Source: Antricoccus suffuscus
GTDB taxonomy: Bacteria > Actinomycetota > Actinomycetes > Mycobacteriales > Antricoccaceae
Assembly: GCF_003003235.1 (NCBI RefSeq)
Contig: NZ_PVUE01000009.1
Coordinates: 62,001 to 126,000 of the forward strand
Length of the DNA: 64,000 bases
Reading direction: 5' to 3'
Part shown: positions 17,785-26,461 of the stretch, one piece after another
Layout of the letters: each line of letters starts with the position of its first letter
Position numbering within the stretch: position 1 is the stretch's first letter
Made by a program: the position numbers and the translations under genes
The notes under the pieces: generated by a model
Database searches by the model: none
What the model saw: only the letters and a program-made list of their open reading frames with translations
What the model was told of the DNA's origin: nothing

Positions 17785-19848
17785 CTACTGGCCGGTCTTG
17801 CCGCTCTTGCCGTCGCGCCACACCGCGACGACCGCCGGCCGCGGAACCGAGGAGCCACCATCTGGCCAGTGCGAGGTCGGCGACTCGAACGTCGCGTCGT
17901 CCGTCTCCCCCGGGTGTTGCACAGCGACCAGCACGCGGTCCTCGGTCACCCACGGGCCGCACGTCTCCGCACCGATCGGAACGGTCAGGAACTGGCGCAC
18001 CTGCCCGCGATACTTTCCCGAGGTGGCGACGCCGAACAGCCCGTCGTGGTAGCCGAGCACATTGCCGTCCGTCGAGATCCACAGGTTGCCGTGCTCGTCG
18101 AAGGTGACATTGTCCGGGCACGAGATCGGTGAGACCTGGGATTTGTCGAAGCCAGCGAAGTACGTGCTCGGATCCGCAGGATCGCCGCATACGAGGAAGA
18201 TCCGCCACCCGAAGGTGCCGGCGCCAGAGTCGTTTCCAGACTCCATGACCTCGACGATGTGCCCGCTTTTGTTCACGTTGCGCGGATTGACCTCGTCCGC
18301 GGCCGGCTTACCGGCCGTGCCGCGCTGAGTGTTATTGGTCAGCGCGATGTACACCGTGCCGGTGACCGGACTCGGCTCGATGTCCTCCGGCCGGTCCATC
18401 TTGGTCGCGCCGACCTTGTCGCCGGCGAGCCGCGTGAAGAGGTAGACCTCCTCGGCGCTCATGCCCTCGACGTACGACGTGGTCCCGCTGGCCAGCGCGA
18501 TCCATTCGCCGGAGCCGTCGAACGCGCCGTCAGAGGGCAGCTTTCCCGTGCCGTCGATTTCGGACGCCGGGGAGTTGCCGGTGAATCGGGCGACGTACAG
18601 CGTGCCGTCTTCGAGGAGCGTCATGTTGTGCGCGCGGGCTTTCGGCGTACCGGACGAATCGAACTTCCCCTTGGAGATGAACTTGTAGAAGTAGTCGAAC
18701 CGTTCGTCGTCGCCCATGTAGACCGCGACGCGGCCGTCGCCGGTGATGCGCGGCTGCGCGGCCTCGTGTTTGAAGCGGCCCAGTGCGGTGTGCAACTTCG
18801 GCGTGGACGTCGGATCGTAGGGATCGACCTCCACTATCCAACCGGCACGGTTGACCTCGTTGGGCTCCTTCGCGAGGTCGAACCGTGGGTCAAACCTTTC
18901 CCACTTGCGCTCGGACGCGCCGCCGGAGACGCCGTACCGGCTGAGCCGCGCGGCGGTCACCGGGTCGGTCACGGTTCCGGCGTTCGCGAAGTACTGGTTG
19001 AAGTTCTCCTGGGCGGTGAGCCAGGTGCCCCACGGTGTGAGACCTCCGGAGCAATTGTTGAGGGTGCCGAGCACCGTCGTACCGGTCGGGTCGGCGGAGG
19101 TCTTCAGCAGATCGGCGCCGCTCGCTGGCCCGTCGAGCATGAACTCGGTCGTGGTGTGCAGGCGGCGGTTGAGGGGGTGATCGACGACCGGAGTCAGCTG
19201 CCCGCCTTTCTTCTGGGTCGATACGGCGACGACCGACAGTCCGTGAGCGGCCCACGCGATCTCGATCTGCTCCTTAGTCGGGTTTTGCGCGTCGTAACCG
19301 GGAAACATGATGTATTCGTCGGTGTATTCGTGGTTGACGAGCATGAGCTGCGTCTTCTTGTCGACCGGGAGCAACCCGACGTAGTCGTTGTTGTATCCGA
19401 ACTGGCGCTGCTGAGCGGCCGCCGTTTGGTTGTGCAGATCGAACGCGGGCGCGTCGGAGAAAAGCGCGTCGCCCCAACGCATGACCACCTGCTGGGTGTA
19501 GCCCTCGGGGATCGTGACCGCGTCGGCCGTGTTGGGGGCGACCGGCGTAAACCGCAGACCTTTGGCGGCTTTCTTGGTCGAGTTCGGATTCGGCGCGGCG
19601 GCGACGGGATCGGCGCCAATGGCCGCCGAGACGGCCCCGGCTGCGGCGAGCACGACGCCCGCCTTCAGCAGTCCGCGCCGGGAGACCGCGGAGGCTAGTA
19701 CGTCGCCGAAGTATGGGTTGTCAGAGGCGTTGGGGATGTCATGCGAGCATGCGTCTCCACAGCGCATCCGGCAGGTCAATGCCGAGCGGCGCGGCGGGTG
19801 AGCCGACAGCAGTGGAAGTAGCGCTCGGCGTTCATGCAGCTCTGACAT
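17785..19848 (-). CDS. PhoX-family (DUF839) protein, Tat-exported
   Basis: 687 residues from the ATG at 19848, with GAGGAG upstream. A Cys-rich N-terminus (CRMRCGDAC, residues 26-34) precedes a twin-arginine signal SRRGLLKAGVVLAAAGAVSAAIGA (RR at 57-58), so the protein is folded and cofactor-loaded before export. The rest is the PhoX-type beta-propeller domain, including HGLSVVAV, NNCSGGLTPWGTWLTAQEN, GRFKHEAA, MDRPEDIEPSP and SCPDNVTFDEHGNLWISTDG. PhoX enzymes are Ca/Fe-dependent alkaline phosphatases. Phosphatase function is likely but unproven, and no Pho box is evident. The ORF start at 20022 is an overextension. Confidence 0.9.
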   Translation of the reverse strand: MSELHERRALLPLLSAHPPRRSALTCRMRCGDACSHDIPNASDNPYFGDVLASAVSRRGLLKAGVVLAAAGAVSAAIGADPVAAAPNPNSTKKAAKGLRFTPVAPNTADAVTIPEGYTQQVVMRWGDALFSDAPAFDLHNQTAAAQQRQFGYNNDYVGLLPVDKKTQLMLVNHEYTDEYIMFPGYDAQNPTKEQIEIAWAAHGLSVVAVSTQKKGGQLTPVVDHPLNRRLHTTTEFMLDGPASGADLLKTSADPTGTTVLGTLNNCSGGLTPWGTWLTAQENFNQYFANAGTVTDPVTAARLSRYGVSGGASERKWERFDPRFDLAKEPNEVNRAGWIVEVDPYDPTSTPKLHTALGRFKHEAAQPRITGDGRVAVYMGDDERFDYFYKFISKGKFDSSGTPKARAHNMTLLEDGTLYVARFTGNSPASEIDGTGKLPSDGAFDGSGEWIALASGTTSYVEGMSAEEVYLFTRLAGDKVGATKMDRPEDIEPSPVTGTVYIALTNNTQRGTAGKPAADEVNPRNVNKSGHIVEVMESGNDSGAGTFGWRIFLVCGDPADPSTYFAGFDKSQVSPISCPDNVTFDEHGNLWISTDGNVLGYHDGLFGVATSGKYRGQVRQFLTVPIGAETCGPWVTEDRVLVAVQHPGETDDATFESPTSHWPDGGSSVPRPAVVAVWRDGKSGKTGQ

Positions 19849-20177
19849 CAAGACTCCTCGTGTGGGCAACGTGAGGAAACTTATCGGCCCGACTACCAGG
19901 GACTGCAGACGCAGAATGAACCCACGATGGAAGCGCGATGAACATCTGCCGGTCCGAGTCGGCGGCCGATCTCCCCGCTCGCGATGCTGACGCTGATGCT
20001 CCATGGGCCGGACTGGCTCCATAGGAGGTACCAGGAGAAGACTGACGTGGCAGGAGGCTCAGAAGTTCTTTTGAAGAAATCCGGTAGGCAGTGTCGGATC
20101 GGCGCGATCGTGTTCGTAGAAGGAGTGAAGCCGCCCACCCGAGGCGGCGCGAAGGCACCAAGGGAGATGATCTTCAG

Positions 20178-20501
20178 ATGCAGTACCTAGTTTCTGTGAT
20201 CGACGACAAGAGCGAGCCCGGCAGCACGGACAGGCAGCCTTTGATCAGCGCGTTCAACGAGCGACTGATCGCCGAGGGCTACTGGGTTTTTGCGGGCGGG
20301 CTTGCAGACACCACCGCGGCCACCGTCATCGATAACCGGGGCGAGCAGGCCGTGGTCAGCGACGGGCCGTTCGTGGAATCGAAGGAGTACCTTGCCGGCG
20401 TCTGGATATGGGAGGCCCCCGATCTGGATGTTGCGCTCAGGCTTGCGACCGAGGCGTCGAAGATCTGCGATCGGAAGATCGAGGTGCGTCCCTTCCAGTG
20501 A
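20178..20501 (+). CDS. YCII-related (DGPF-domain) protein
   Basis: 107 residues: MQYLVSVIDDKSE at the N-terminus, then the DGPF signature in VVSDGPFVESKEYLAGVWIWEAPDLDVA. This is the small alpha/beta protein that accompanies ECF42-type sigma factors. The ATG at 20178 follows AAGGGAGAT. Its TGA overlaps the GTG start of the sigma factor gene (GTGA), so the two proteins are made together. The precise function is unknown; such pairs are linked to stress or secondary metabolism. Confidence 0.87.
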   Translation: MQYLVSVIDDKSEPGSTDRQPLISAFNERLIAEGYWVFAGGLADTTAATVIDNRGEQAVVSDGPFVESKEYLAGVWIWEAPDLDVALRLATEASKICDRKIEVRPFQ

Positions 20502-21733
20502 GCGATGTCGAGGAGGCGATTACCCGGGCGCATCACGAGGAGTGGGGTCGGGTGGTCGCCGCCCTGACCAGGCGCCTCGGCGACCTCGACCTCGCCGAGG
20601 AGTCGGCGGCCGAAGCGTTCGCGACCGCCGTCGAACGATGGCCAGTCGACGGTGTGCCGCCCAACCCTGGTGCCTGGCTGACCACCACCGCCCATCGCAA
20701 AGCCATCGACAGGATTCGGCGCGAAAACAAGCGCGACGACAAGCAGAAAGCGGCTCGGCTGATGTACGGCGATGAGGCACCCGAACCGCTCGGCGCCATC
20801 GACGACGATCGGCTCCGGCTGATCTTCACCTGCTGTCACCCGGCGCTCGCGCTGGAGACCCGAGTGGCGCTGACGCTCCGCATGGTCGGTGGCCTGACGG
20901 TGCCCGAGATCGCCGCCGCCTTCCTGGTGCGCGAGGCCGCGATGGAGCAGCGGATCACGCGGGCAAAGGCCAAGATCAAGGCGGCGCGGATTCCGTACCG
21001 GATGCCATCGGCGGATGATCTCCCGGCCCGCGTCTCCGGCGTCCTTGCGGTCCTGTACCTCGTCTTCAACGAGGGGTACCTGACGACCGGCCCCGACCCC
21101 GCTCCCGTGCGCCACGACCTGACCGCCGAGGCGATCCGGCTCGCGCGCCTTGTCCATGCACTCCTGCCCGAGGACGGCGAGGTGACCGGGCTGCTGGCAC
21201 TGATGCTCCTCACCGAGAGTCGCCGGGCGGCTCGCGTCTCGGCGGGTGGCGAACTTGTCATCCTTAACGAGCAGGACCGCGGCGCATGGGACGCCACGCT
21301 GATCGCGGAGGGGCATCGGCTGGTGCGTGAGCGGCTCGTTGCGGCCGCCGCCGGGGCCAAGCCGGGTCGCTACCAAATCCTCGCCGCGATCAACGCCGTG
21401 CACACCTCCGCCCGTGACGTGCGCGAGACCGATTGGTCGCAGGTCGTCGCGCTTTACGACCAACTCGTCGGTCTCGATCCCTCGCCGGTCATCGCCCTGA
21501 ACCGGGCTATCGCGGTCGCCGAGCTCGACGGGCCGGAAGTCGCGCTGGCGACGGTCGACGGTCTTGCGGCGAGGCTGACCGGGTATCGCCCTTACCACGT
21601 CACCCGCGCTGACCTTCTGCGCAGGCTGGGCCGCAGCTCGGAGTCGCGCAAGGCATATGACAAAGCCATCGAGCTGGCGGGCAACGCCGCCGAGACCAGT
21701 TATCTCAAACGCCGTCGAGACCAACTGCGGTAG
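20498..21733 (+). CDS. ECF42-type RNA polymerase sigma factor
   Basis: 411 residues, about twice the length of a simple ECF sigma factor. Sigma region 2: ITRAHHEEWGRVVAALTRRLGDLDLAEESAAEAFATAVERWPVDGVPPNPGAWLTTTAHRKAIDRIRRE. Sigma region 4: LALETRVALTLRMVGGLTVPEIAAAFLVREAAMEQRITRAK. The long C-terminal extension contains the conserved VLYLVFNEGY and a TPR-like tail with DPSPVIALNRAIAVAE. No anti-sigma factor is visible; members of this group are usually controlled through the extension and the DGPF partner. Confidence 0.92.
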   Translation: MSDVEEAITRAHHEEWGRVVAALTRRLGDLDLAEESAAEAFATAVERWPVDGVPPNPGAWLTTTAHRKAIDRIRRENKRDDKQKAARLMYGDEAPEPLGAIDDDRLRLIFTCCHPALALETRVALTLRMVGGLTVPEIAAAFLVREAAMEQRITRAKAKIKAARIPYRMPSADDLPARVSGVLAVLYLVFNEGYLTTGPDPAPVRHDLTAEAIRLARLVHALLPEDGEVTGLLALMLLTESRRAARVSAGGELVILNEQDRGAWDATLIAEGHRLVRERLVAAAAGAKPGRYQILAAINAVHTSARDVRETDWSQVVALYDQLVGLDPSPVIALNRAIAVAELDGPEVALATVDGLAARLTGYRPYHVTRADLLRRLGRSSESRKAYDKAIELAGNAAETSYLKRRRDQLR

Positions 21734-21825
21734 CCGCCAACCTCGTGGAGTACCTCGCCACTGATGCCGCCGCGATGATCCAGGTCCAGGGGATTCACGT
21801 CGACGGCGGCCTGTGCCCGCGCTAG
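21730..21825 (+). pseudogene. Remnant of an SDR C-terminus
   Basis: Read from 21730, the frame gives VAANLVEYLATDAAAMIQ then VQGIHVDGGLCPR-stop. By eye 19 of 29 positions equal the C-terminus of the SDR at 17041-17778 (ANLVEFLATEGASMIQ...DGG). No start codon, cofactor motif or active site precedes it: the sigma-factor stop (21731-21733) lies at its very beginning. It is the stump of a second SDR gene whose 5' part was lost when the YCII-sigma pair came to lie here, or by deletion. Confidence 0.82.
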
Positions 21826-21838
21826 CAGGGCAGAGTGG

Positions 21839-22708
21839 TCAGCGGCGGTGGTCGGCGTTCTCGCTCTGCAGGTCCTGCGTGCCCACCACCGCAAGAAGGT
21901 CGAGTTTCTCGCGGCAGTCGCTGCCAGGGTTCGGGTGCAGCAGCACCAGGGTCAAGCCGTCGATGCTACTGGTCAGGTGCTCGCACAGCAGGTCGAGCAG
22001 GCCAACCTCCGGGTGAAGCATCCGCTTGTGGTCAGAGCGCCGGACAGCGACCTCGTGCTGCGCCCACAGCATCGCGAATTCCGGGCTCGCCTCTAGCAGG
22101 TCCGCGACGAGTGCGGATACGTCCGGATCGTCACCGCGGTGCCCGACCGTGGCGCGTAGATCCGCAACGTGCACCCGCGAATGTGTGTCCCAGTCGTCTT
22201 CGGGCACCCGGACTCGCCCGGCGTCATCGGTGAACCAGCGCCACACGTGGCTGCGCTCCCGCCCGATTAGCTGCTCCTGATCGCCGGAGACCAATTTCGA
22301 CATCCGGTTCTGTACAACGACCCGGCTCAGATCGTCGACCACGAATGCCGGTGTGTCGTCGAGACGGTCGAGCAGATAGAGCACGCCGGGACTGACGTGG
22401 GCGCCGGTGCTGTGTCGTGCAGGAGGGGCCTGGTCGGCGAGGTGGAACAGGTGGTCACGCTCGTCCTGCGTCATACGCAGCGCTCGGGCCAGAGCGCTGA
22501 GTACGCCGGGCGACGGGTGTGGGCCGCGCCGTTGCTCGAGGCGGGCGTAGTAGTCGGTAGAGATCGAGGCGAGCGCCGCCACCTCGTCGCGCCTGAGCCC
22601 CGGCGTACGACGCCGGAGACCCGGCGGCAGCCCGACGTCGGCCGGACCGAGGCGTTCGCGGCGGCTGCGCAACAGGTCGGCAAGGGCAATTCGATCCATG
22701 TCCTCCAC
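21839..22708 (-). CDS. XRE/MmyB-like HTH transcriptional regulator
   Basis: 289 residues from a GTG at 22708; the ATG at 22699 is the alternative start (MDRIALADLL). N-terminal HTH about 5-80: LADLLRSRRERLGPADVG then TPGLRRDEVAALASISTDYYARLEQRRGPHPSPGVLSALARAL, the typical actinobacterial MmyB-like regulator. The C-terminal PAS-like ligand domain has FVVDDLSRVVVQNRMS and WRWFTDD. It is divergent from the aldo/keto reductase (93 bp between starts), so the reductase is its probable target. Confidence 0.9.
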   Translation of the reverse strand: MEDMDRIALADLLRSRRERLGPADVGLPPGLRRRTPGLRRDEVAALASISTDYYARLEQRRGPHPSPGVLSALARALRMTQDERDHLFHLADQAPPARHSTGAHVSPGVLYLLDRLDDTPAFVVDDLSRVVVQNRMSKLVSGDQEQLIGRERSHVWRWFTDDAGRVRVPEDDWDTHSRVHVADLRATVGHRGDDPDVSALVADLLEASPEFAMLWAQHEVAVRRSDHKRMLHPEVGLLDLLCEHLTSSIDGLTLVLLHPNPGSDCREKLDLLAVVGTQDLQSENADHRR

Positions 22709-22801
22709 GATGCCGCACGAAAGGCGAATCAGCCAGGGACTGCCAGTCCCTCGGAGCGTTCGTGCCTAGCAGAGCCGTCCCGGATGGACCACGGTGGAGG
22801 C

Positions 22802-23794
22802 ATGACAATCACAACGAAGAAACTCGGTAGGACCGGACCCACGGTGGCTGCAGTCGGCCTTGGAGCGATGGGCATGTCGGGCGCGTACGGAACGCCGGAC
22901 GACGACGAGAGCATCCGCACCGTGCACGCTGCACTGGACTCTGGCGTCACACTCATCGACACCGGCGACTTCTACGGCTTTGGACACAACGAGATGCTGC
23001 TCGGGCGCGCCCTTCGGGATCGTGCCCGCGACGAGTACGTGCTCAGCGTCAAGTTCGGTGGGATGCGCGAACCCGGGGGTGGTTTCACTGGATTCGACGG
23101 ACGACCGGCGGCCGTGGCGAACTCGCTCGGCTACACACTCACCAGGCTCGGTGTAGATCATGTCGACATCTACCGGCCTGGGCGACTCGATCCGGACGTG
23201 CCGATCGAGGAGACCGTCGGTGCGATCGCCGCGCAAGTCCAGCGGGGGTATGTCCGCCACATCGGCCTGTCGGAGGTCGGATCAGAGACGATCCGACGCG
23301 CGGCAGCGGTACATCCGATCAGCGACCTGCAGATCGAATACTCCTTGCTCAGTCGCGACATCGAGCACGACATTCTCGACACGTGTCGTGAGCTCGGAAT
23401 CGGCGTCACGGCGTACGGCGTGCTCTCCCGCGGGCTCATCGGCTCGTCCAAGCAGCAATCCGGGGCAGATGATCTCCACGCAGCGTGGCCGCGCTTCCAG
23501 GGGGAGAACCTGGACCACAACCTCGATCTGATCGCTCGCCTCCACCCGATCGCTGCTCGGCGCGGGATCAGTGTGGCCCAACTCGCGATCGCGTGGGTCG
23601 CCGCCCAGGGCAACGACGTCCTGCCGCTGGTCGGTATGAAGCAGGTGTCACGAGTGCAGCCGGCGATCAAGGCGGTAGCCGTCACGCTGAGCGCGCAGGA
23701 GTTGGCGGAGATCGACTCCGCCGTACCCGCTGATGCCGTTGCGGGAACCCGGTATCCGGAGGCGTTGATGTCCAACCTGGACAGCGAGCGCTGA
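22802..23794 (+). CDS. Aldo/keto reductase
   Basis: 330 residues from the ATG at 22802. TIM-barrel AKR features: KKLGRTGPTVAAVGLGAMGMSGAYG, the active-site region IDTGDFYGFGHNEMLLGRAL with catalytic Asp and Tyr, VLSVKFGG with catalytic Lys, and the NADPH-binding end GMKQVSRVQPAIKAV. Oddity: the usual HRPD segment reads YRPGRLDPDVPIEE. It reduces aldehydes or ketones with NADPH. Regulated in all likelihood by the divergent MmyB-like regulator. Confidence 0.92.
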   Translation: MTITTKKLGRTGPTVAAVGLGAMGMSGAYGTPDDDESIRTVHAALDSGVTLIDTGDFYGFGHNEMLLGRALRDRARDEYVLSVKFGGMREPGGGFTGFDGRPAAVANSLGYTLTRLGVDHVDIYRPGRLDPDVPIEETVGAIAAQVQRGYVRHIGLSEVGSETIRRAAAVHPISDLQIEYSLLSRDIEHDILDTCRELGIGVTAYGVLSRGLIGSSKQQSGADDLHAAWPRFQGENLDHNLDLIARLHPIAARRGISVAQLAIAWVAAQGNDVLPLVGMKQVSRVQPAIKAVAVTLSAQELAEIDSAVPADAVAGTRYPEALMSNLDSER

Positions 23795-23830
23795 GGCGGC
23801 CTGCCCGTTGTGCGGGAGCCTGACGCAATC

Positions 23831-23947
23831 TCAGACGGCATGCTCGCTCTGTTCGATGAGAACATGGCTGGTGGGACCATCAAATACGGCGTTCGCCAGC
23901 CCCTCGGGTAGGTCGATCCCGAACGCCCCGCGGATGTGCCCATTTGA
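23831..23947 (-). pseudogene. Possible 3' remnant of an unknown gene
   Basis: On the minus strand the frame ending at 23831 reads like protein (GHIRGAFGIDLPEGLANAVFDGP then HVLIEQSEHAV, stop). The upstream continuation has no credible start or domain. It may be the tail of a lost gene or chance coding. Otherwise the 246-bp gap 23795-24040 contains nothing I can identify. Confidence 0.25.
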
Positions 23948-24040
23948 CCAGGCGGCGGATAACGGCTGTCCGGTTGCAGGCCGGTCGAGTTGGCCGCCGA
24001 TGGTGGCGGGATTGCTATCCGTGGGCTTAGTGTCGATGGC

Positions 24041-24313
24041 ATGTGCCGCAATATTCGTACTCTCCACAATTTTGAGCCACCGGCGACCAAAGACGAGGTC
24101 CAGTCGGCCGCGCTTCAATACGTTCGCAAGATCGGCGGATCGGCCAAGCCGTCGCAGGCCAACGCGGCGGCGTACGACGTGGCGGTCGCTGAAATCGCGG
24201 CCGCCACCCAGCGATTGCTTGACTCGCTGGTCGCGACGACCCAGCCCAAGGACCGCGAGGAAGAGCGCGCCAAGGCCAAGGCGCGCAGCGAGGCCCGTTT
24301 CGCCCGCGCATGA
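24041..24313 (+). CDS. DUF2277 family protein
   Basis: 90 residues from the ATG at 24041. The sequence MCRNIRTLHNFEPPAT is the DUF2277 signature, followed by ALQYVRKIGGSAKPSQAN and a charged C-terminal helix (PKDREEERAKAKARSEARF). A small, entirely helical cytoplasmic protein of unknown function, common in actinobacteria. The N-terminal Cys is conserved in the family. The ORF extension upstream to 23990 is not needed. It precedes the SMP-30 gene by 33 bp on the same strand. Confidence 0.85.
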   Translation: MCRNIRTLHNFEPPATKDEVQSAALQYVRKIGGSAKPSQANAAAYDVAVAEIAAATQRLLDSLVATTQPKDREEERAKAKARSEARFARA

Positions 24314-24346
24314 CAACCCCCGGCATAACTACAGATTGGTGACACC

Positions 24347-25234
24347 TTGACCGCGACTACTCGTGTCCTGCGTAAAGGCCTGCACTTTGGCGAGTGCCCA
24401 CGGTGGTACGACGATCGGCTTTGGTACAGCGACTTCTACGACGGTGCCGTCCACGCGATCGACCTCGATGGCGTGGACGAACGAATTGTCGAAGTCCCGG
24501 GTCAGCCCGCGGGTCTTGGCTGGCTGCCGGACGGACGACTACTCATCGTCGCGCGCAAGGACCGCAAGCTCGTCACCTGGGACGGCTCGGTCCTCGCGCC
24601 GTACGCCGACCTGACGGACGTTTTCCCGTCGCACGGCAACGACATGGTTGTCGACGACCAGGGCCGGGCGTACGTCGGAAACTTCGGCTGCAACCTCGAC
24701 GCTCTCAAGGAGCAGTACGGGCGCGAGGCCCTGTTCGGTGAGCCGGGCGTGCCCGGCACGGTGATGGCCAGGGTCGATCCCGACGGCAGCGTGTCGGTGG
24801 CGACGGACGGCCTGAAATTTCCCAACGGCGCGGTGATCACGCCTGACGGGAGCGCGCTGATCGTCGCGGAAACGTATGGACGAAGGCTGACGGCGTACGA
24901 CGTATCTACCGATGGCGATCTTTCGAATCGGCGCGTCTGGGCCGACTTGGCGTCAGACAATGTCGCGCCGGACGGTATTTGCCTCGATGCCGACGGCGGG
25001 ATCTGGGTGGCCAACCCGGGCGAGGCGCACTGTGTGCGCGTCATCGAAGGAGGCGAGATCACCGATCGCGTCGAGACCAACGAGAAGACTTTTGCCTGCA
25101 TGCTCGGCGGTCTGGAGGGGCGCGATCTATTTATCGTGACTGCCCCGGACTCCCGCGAGGCGGTCGCCTCCCAAGCGACGAGCGGTGCGATCGAGGTCGT
25201 TACAGTCGACGTACCGCACGCTGGCCTTCCCTAA
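24347..25234 (+). CDS. SMP-30/gluconolactonase/LRE-like protein
   Basis: 295 residues, six-bladed beta-propeller of the SMP-30 type: GLHFGECPRWYDDRLWYSDFYDGAVHAID at the start with the metal-ligand Glu in GECPRW, then SHGNDMVVDDQGRAYVGNFG (metal-binding Asn/Asp), and FPNGAVITPDGSALIVAETYGRRL and PDGICLDADGGIWVANPGEAHCV. Members hydrolyse lactones using a divalent cation. The start is a TTG at 24347 without a strong RBS, so it is uncertain. It lies 15 bp before an LLM oxidoreductase; together they may act on a lactone or cyclic ester pathway (inference). Confidence 0.87.
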   Translation: MTATTRVLRKGLHFGECPRWYDDRLWYSDFYDGAVHAIDLDGVDERIVEVPGQPAGLGWLPDGRLLIVARKDRKLVTWDGSVLAPYADLTDVFPSHGNDMVVDDQGRAYVGNFGCNLDALKEQYGREALFGEPGVPGTVMARVDPDGSVSVATDGLKFPNGAVITPDGSALIVAETYGRRLTAYDVSTDGDLSNRRVWADLASDNVAPDGICLDADGGIWVANPGEAHCVRVIEGGEITDRVETNEKTFACMLGGLEGRDLFIVTAPDSREAVASQATSGAIEVVTVDVPHAGLP

Positions 25235-25249
25235 AACCCTGGAGTCTCA

Positions 25250-26236
25250 ATGGATATTTCCTGCGCCTTCGCCACGTCCCTTGAGACTCCCGACCACGTC
25301 GCGCTGGCCGAGCAACTCGGCTACAAGCGTGCCTGGTGCTACGACTCGCCTGGTCTTTATCCAGATGTGTGGATGATTCTCGGGCTGGCGGCGCACCGGA
25401 CCAGCACGATCGAACTCGGCCCCGGCGTACTGGTGCCCAGCATGCGGCACCCGATGACCAACGCAGCCGCGATCGCCGGCCTGGAGGCCTACGCGCCGGG
25501 TCGCACCGTCGTCGCGGTCGGCACCGGCTTCACCGGCCGGATGGTCTTCGGTCAGCGCAGCATGAAATGGGCCGAGGTCGCCGACTACGTCCGGGTGCTG
25601 CGCGCGTTGCTGCGCGGCGACGATGCGCAGTGGGAAGGCAAAACCATCCGGATGCTGCACGACGAGCAGTCGGCCCCGGTCCGCCCGATCGACGTACCGA
25701 TCCTCATTGCCGGGGAAGGCGCGAAGGGTCTCGCGATCGCCGCGGAGCTTGGGGATGGCGTGTTCGGCAAGCCGACCGCGCCGGTGCCGGAGTCGTTGAC
25801 CTGGCGCGCCATGCTCGCCAACGGCACCGTTCTGGACGAGGGCGAGTCCGCAGACTCCGCGCGCGCCGTCGATGCCTACGGCGGGGGACTGATGGTCAAT
25901 TATCACTACGCGTATGAGCATGGCGGCGAGGCCGTTGACCAGCTGCCCGGCGGCGCCGAATGGCGTCGCGCCGCCGAGCAGGTGCCACAGCCGGAGCGTC
26001 ACCTCGCCATCCACGACGGCCACATGATGCGCACCAACGCGCTCGACGAGTCGGTCATCAGCAAGAGCGAGTACCGGACACCGAAGCTGACGATGACCGG
26101 TACGCCGGACGAGGTGCGCAAGCGAGTGGGTCGGCTGGCCGAGCGCGGCGTGACCGAACTCGCCTATCAGCCATCAGGTAGCGACGTACGCCGCGAGCTC
26201 ACCGCCTTTGCCGCCGCGATGGGCATCTCCGGCTAG
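25250..26236 (+). CDS. LLM-class F420-dependent oxidoreductase (second)
   Basis: 328 residues. LLM family pattern: the N-terminal strand MDISCAFATSLETPDHVALAEQLGYKRAWCYDSPGLYPDVWMILGLAA, then TIELGPGVLVPSMRHPMTNAAAIAGLEAYAPGRTVVAVGTGFTGR, and PILIAGEGAKGLAIAAELGDGV. A GGAG lies 6 nt before the ATG. Probably F420- or FMN-dependent, with oxidation of an alcohol or a similar substrate. Close spacing to the SMP-30 gene indicates an operon. Confidence 0.88.
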   Translation: MDISCAFATSLETPDHVALAEQLGYKRAWCYDSPGLYPDVWMILGLAAHRTSTIELGPGVLVPSMRHPMTNAAAIAGLEAYAPGRTVVAVGTGFTGRMVFGQRSMKWAEVADYVRVLRALLRGDDAQWEGKTIRMLHDEQSAPVRPIDVPILIAGEGAKGLAIAAELGDGVFGKPTAPVPESLTWRAMLANGTVLDEGESADSARAVDAYGGGLMVNYHYAYEHGGEAVDQLPGGAEWRRAAEQVPQPERHLAIHDGHMMRTNALDESVISKSEYRTPKLTMTGTPDEVRKRVGRLAERGVTELAYQPSGSDVRRELTAFAAAMGISG

Positions 26237-26461
26237 GCAAAGTAGCCCCGGTATCGGCTCGCCGGCCGCCGACTCTCGTGCGACACCACACCCGCCGCGG
26301 CCCTTCTTGTCGCAGGCTCGGGCCCCGTCGATCTCGCGGACCTTGTCGCGGCAAACTCCGCGCTGTCGCGCTTTTGTGCCGCGTCAAGGAAGAGAATCGC
26401 GAGACAAGGAGCCAATTCTAAATATTTGAACAATCAACTAAAAGGAGCGTATCGTCGAGTC

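Noticed and set aside
18259-19698. 479-codon ORF antisense to the PhoX gene
   Set aside because: Codon and amino-acid content (Arg/Gly/Val-rich, no domain) is typical of shadow frames in high-GC DNA.
20279-21724. 481-codon ORF antisense to the ECF sigma gene
   Set aside because: Shadow of a well-supported gene; low-complexity Arg/Gly/Asp composition.
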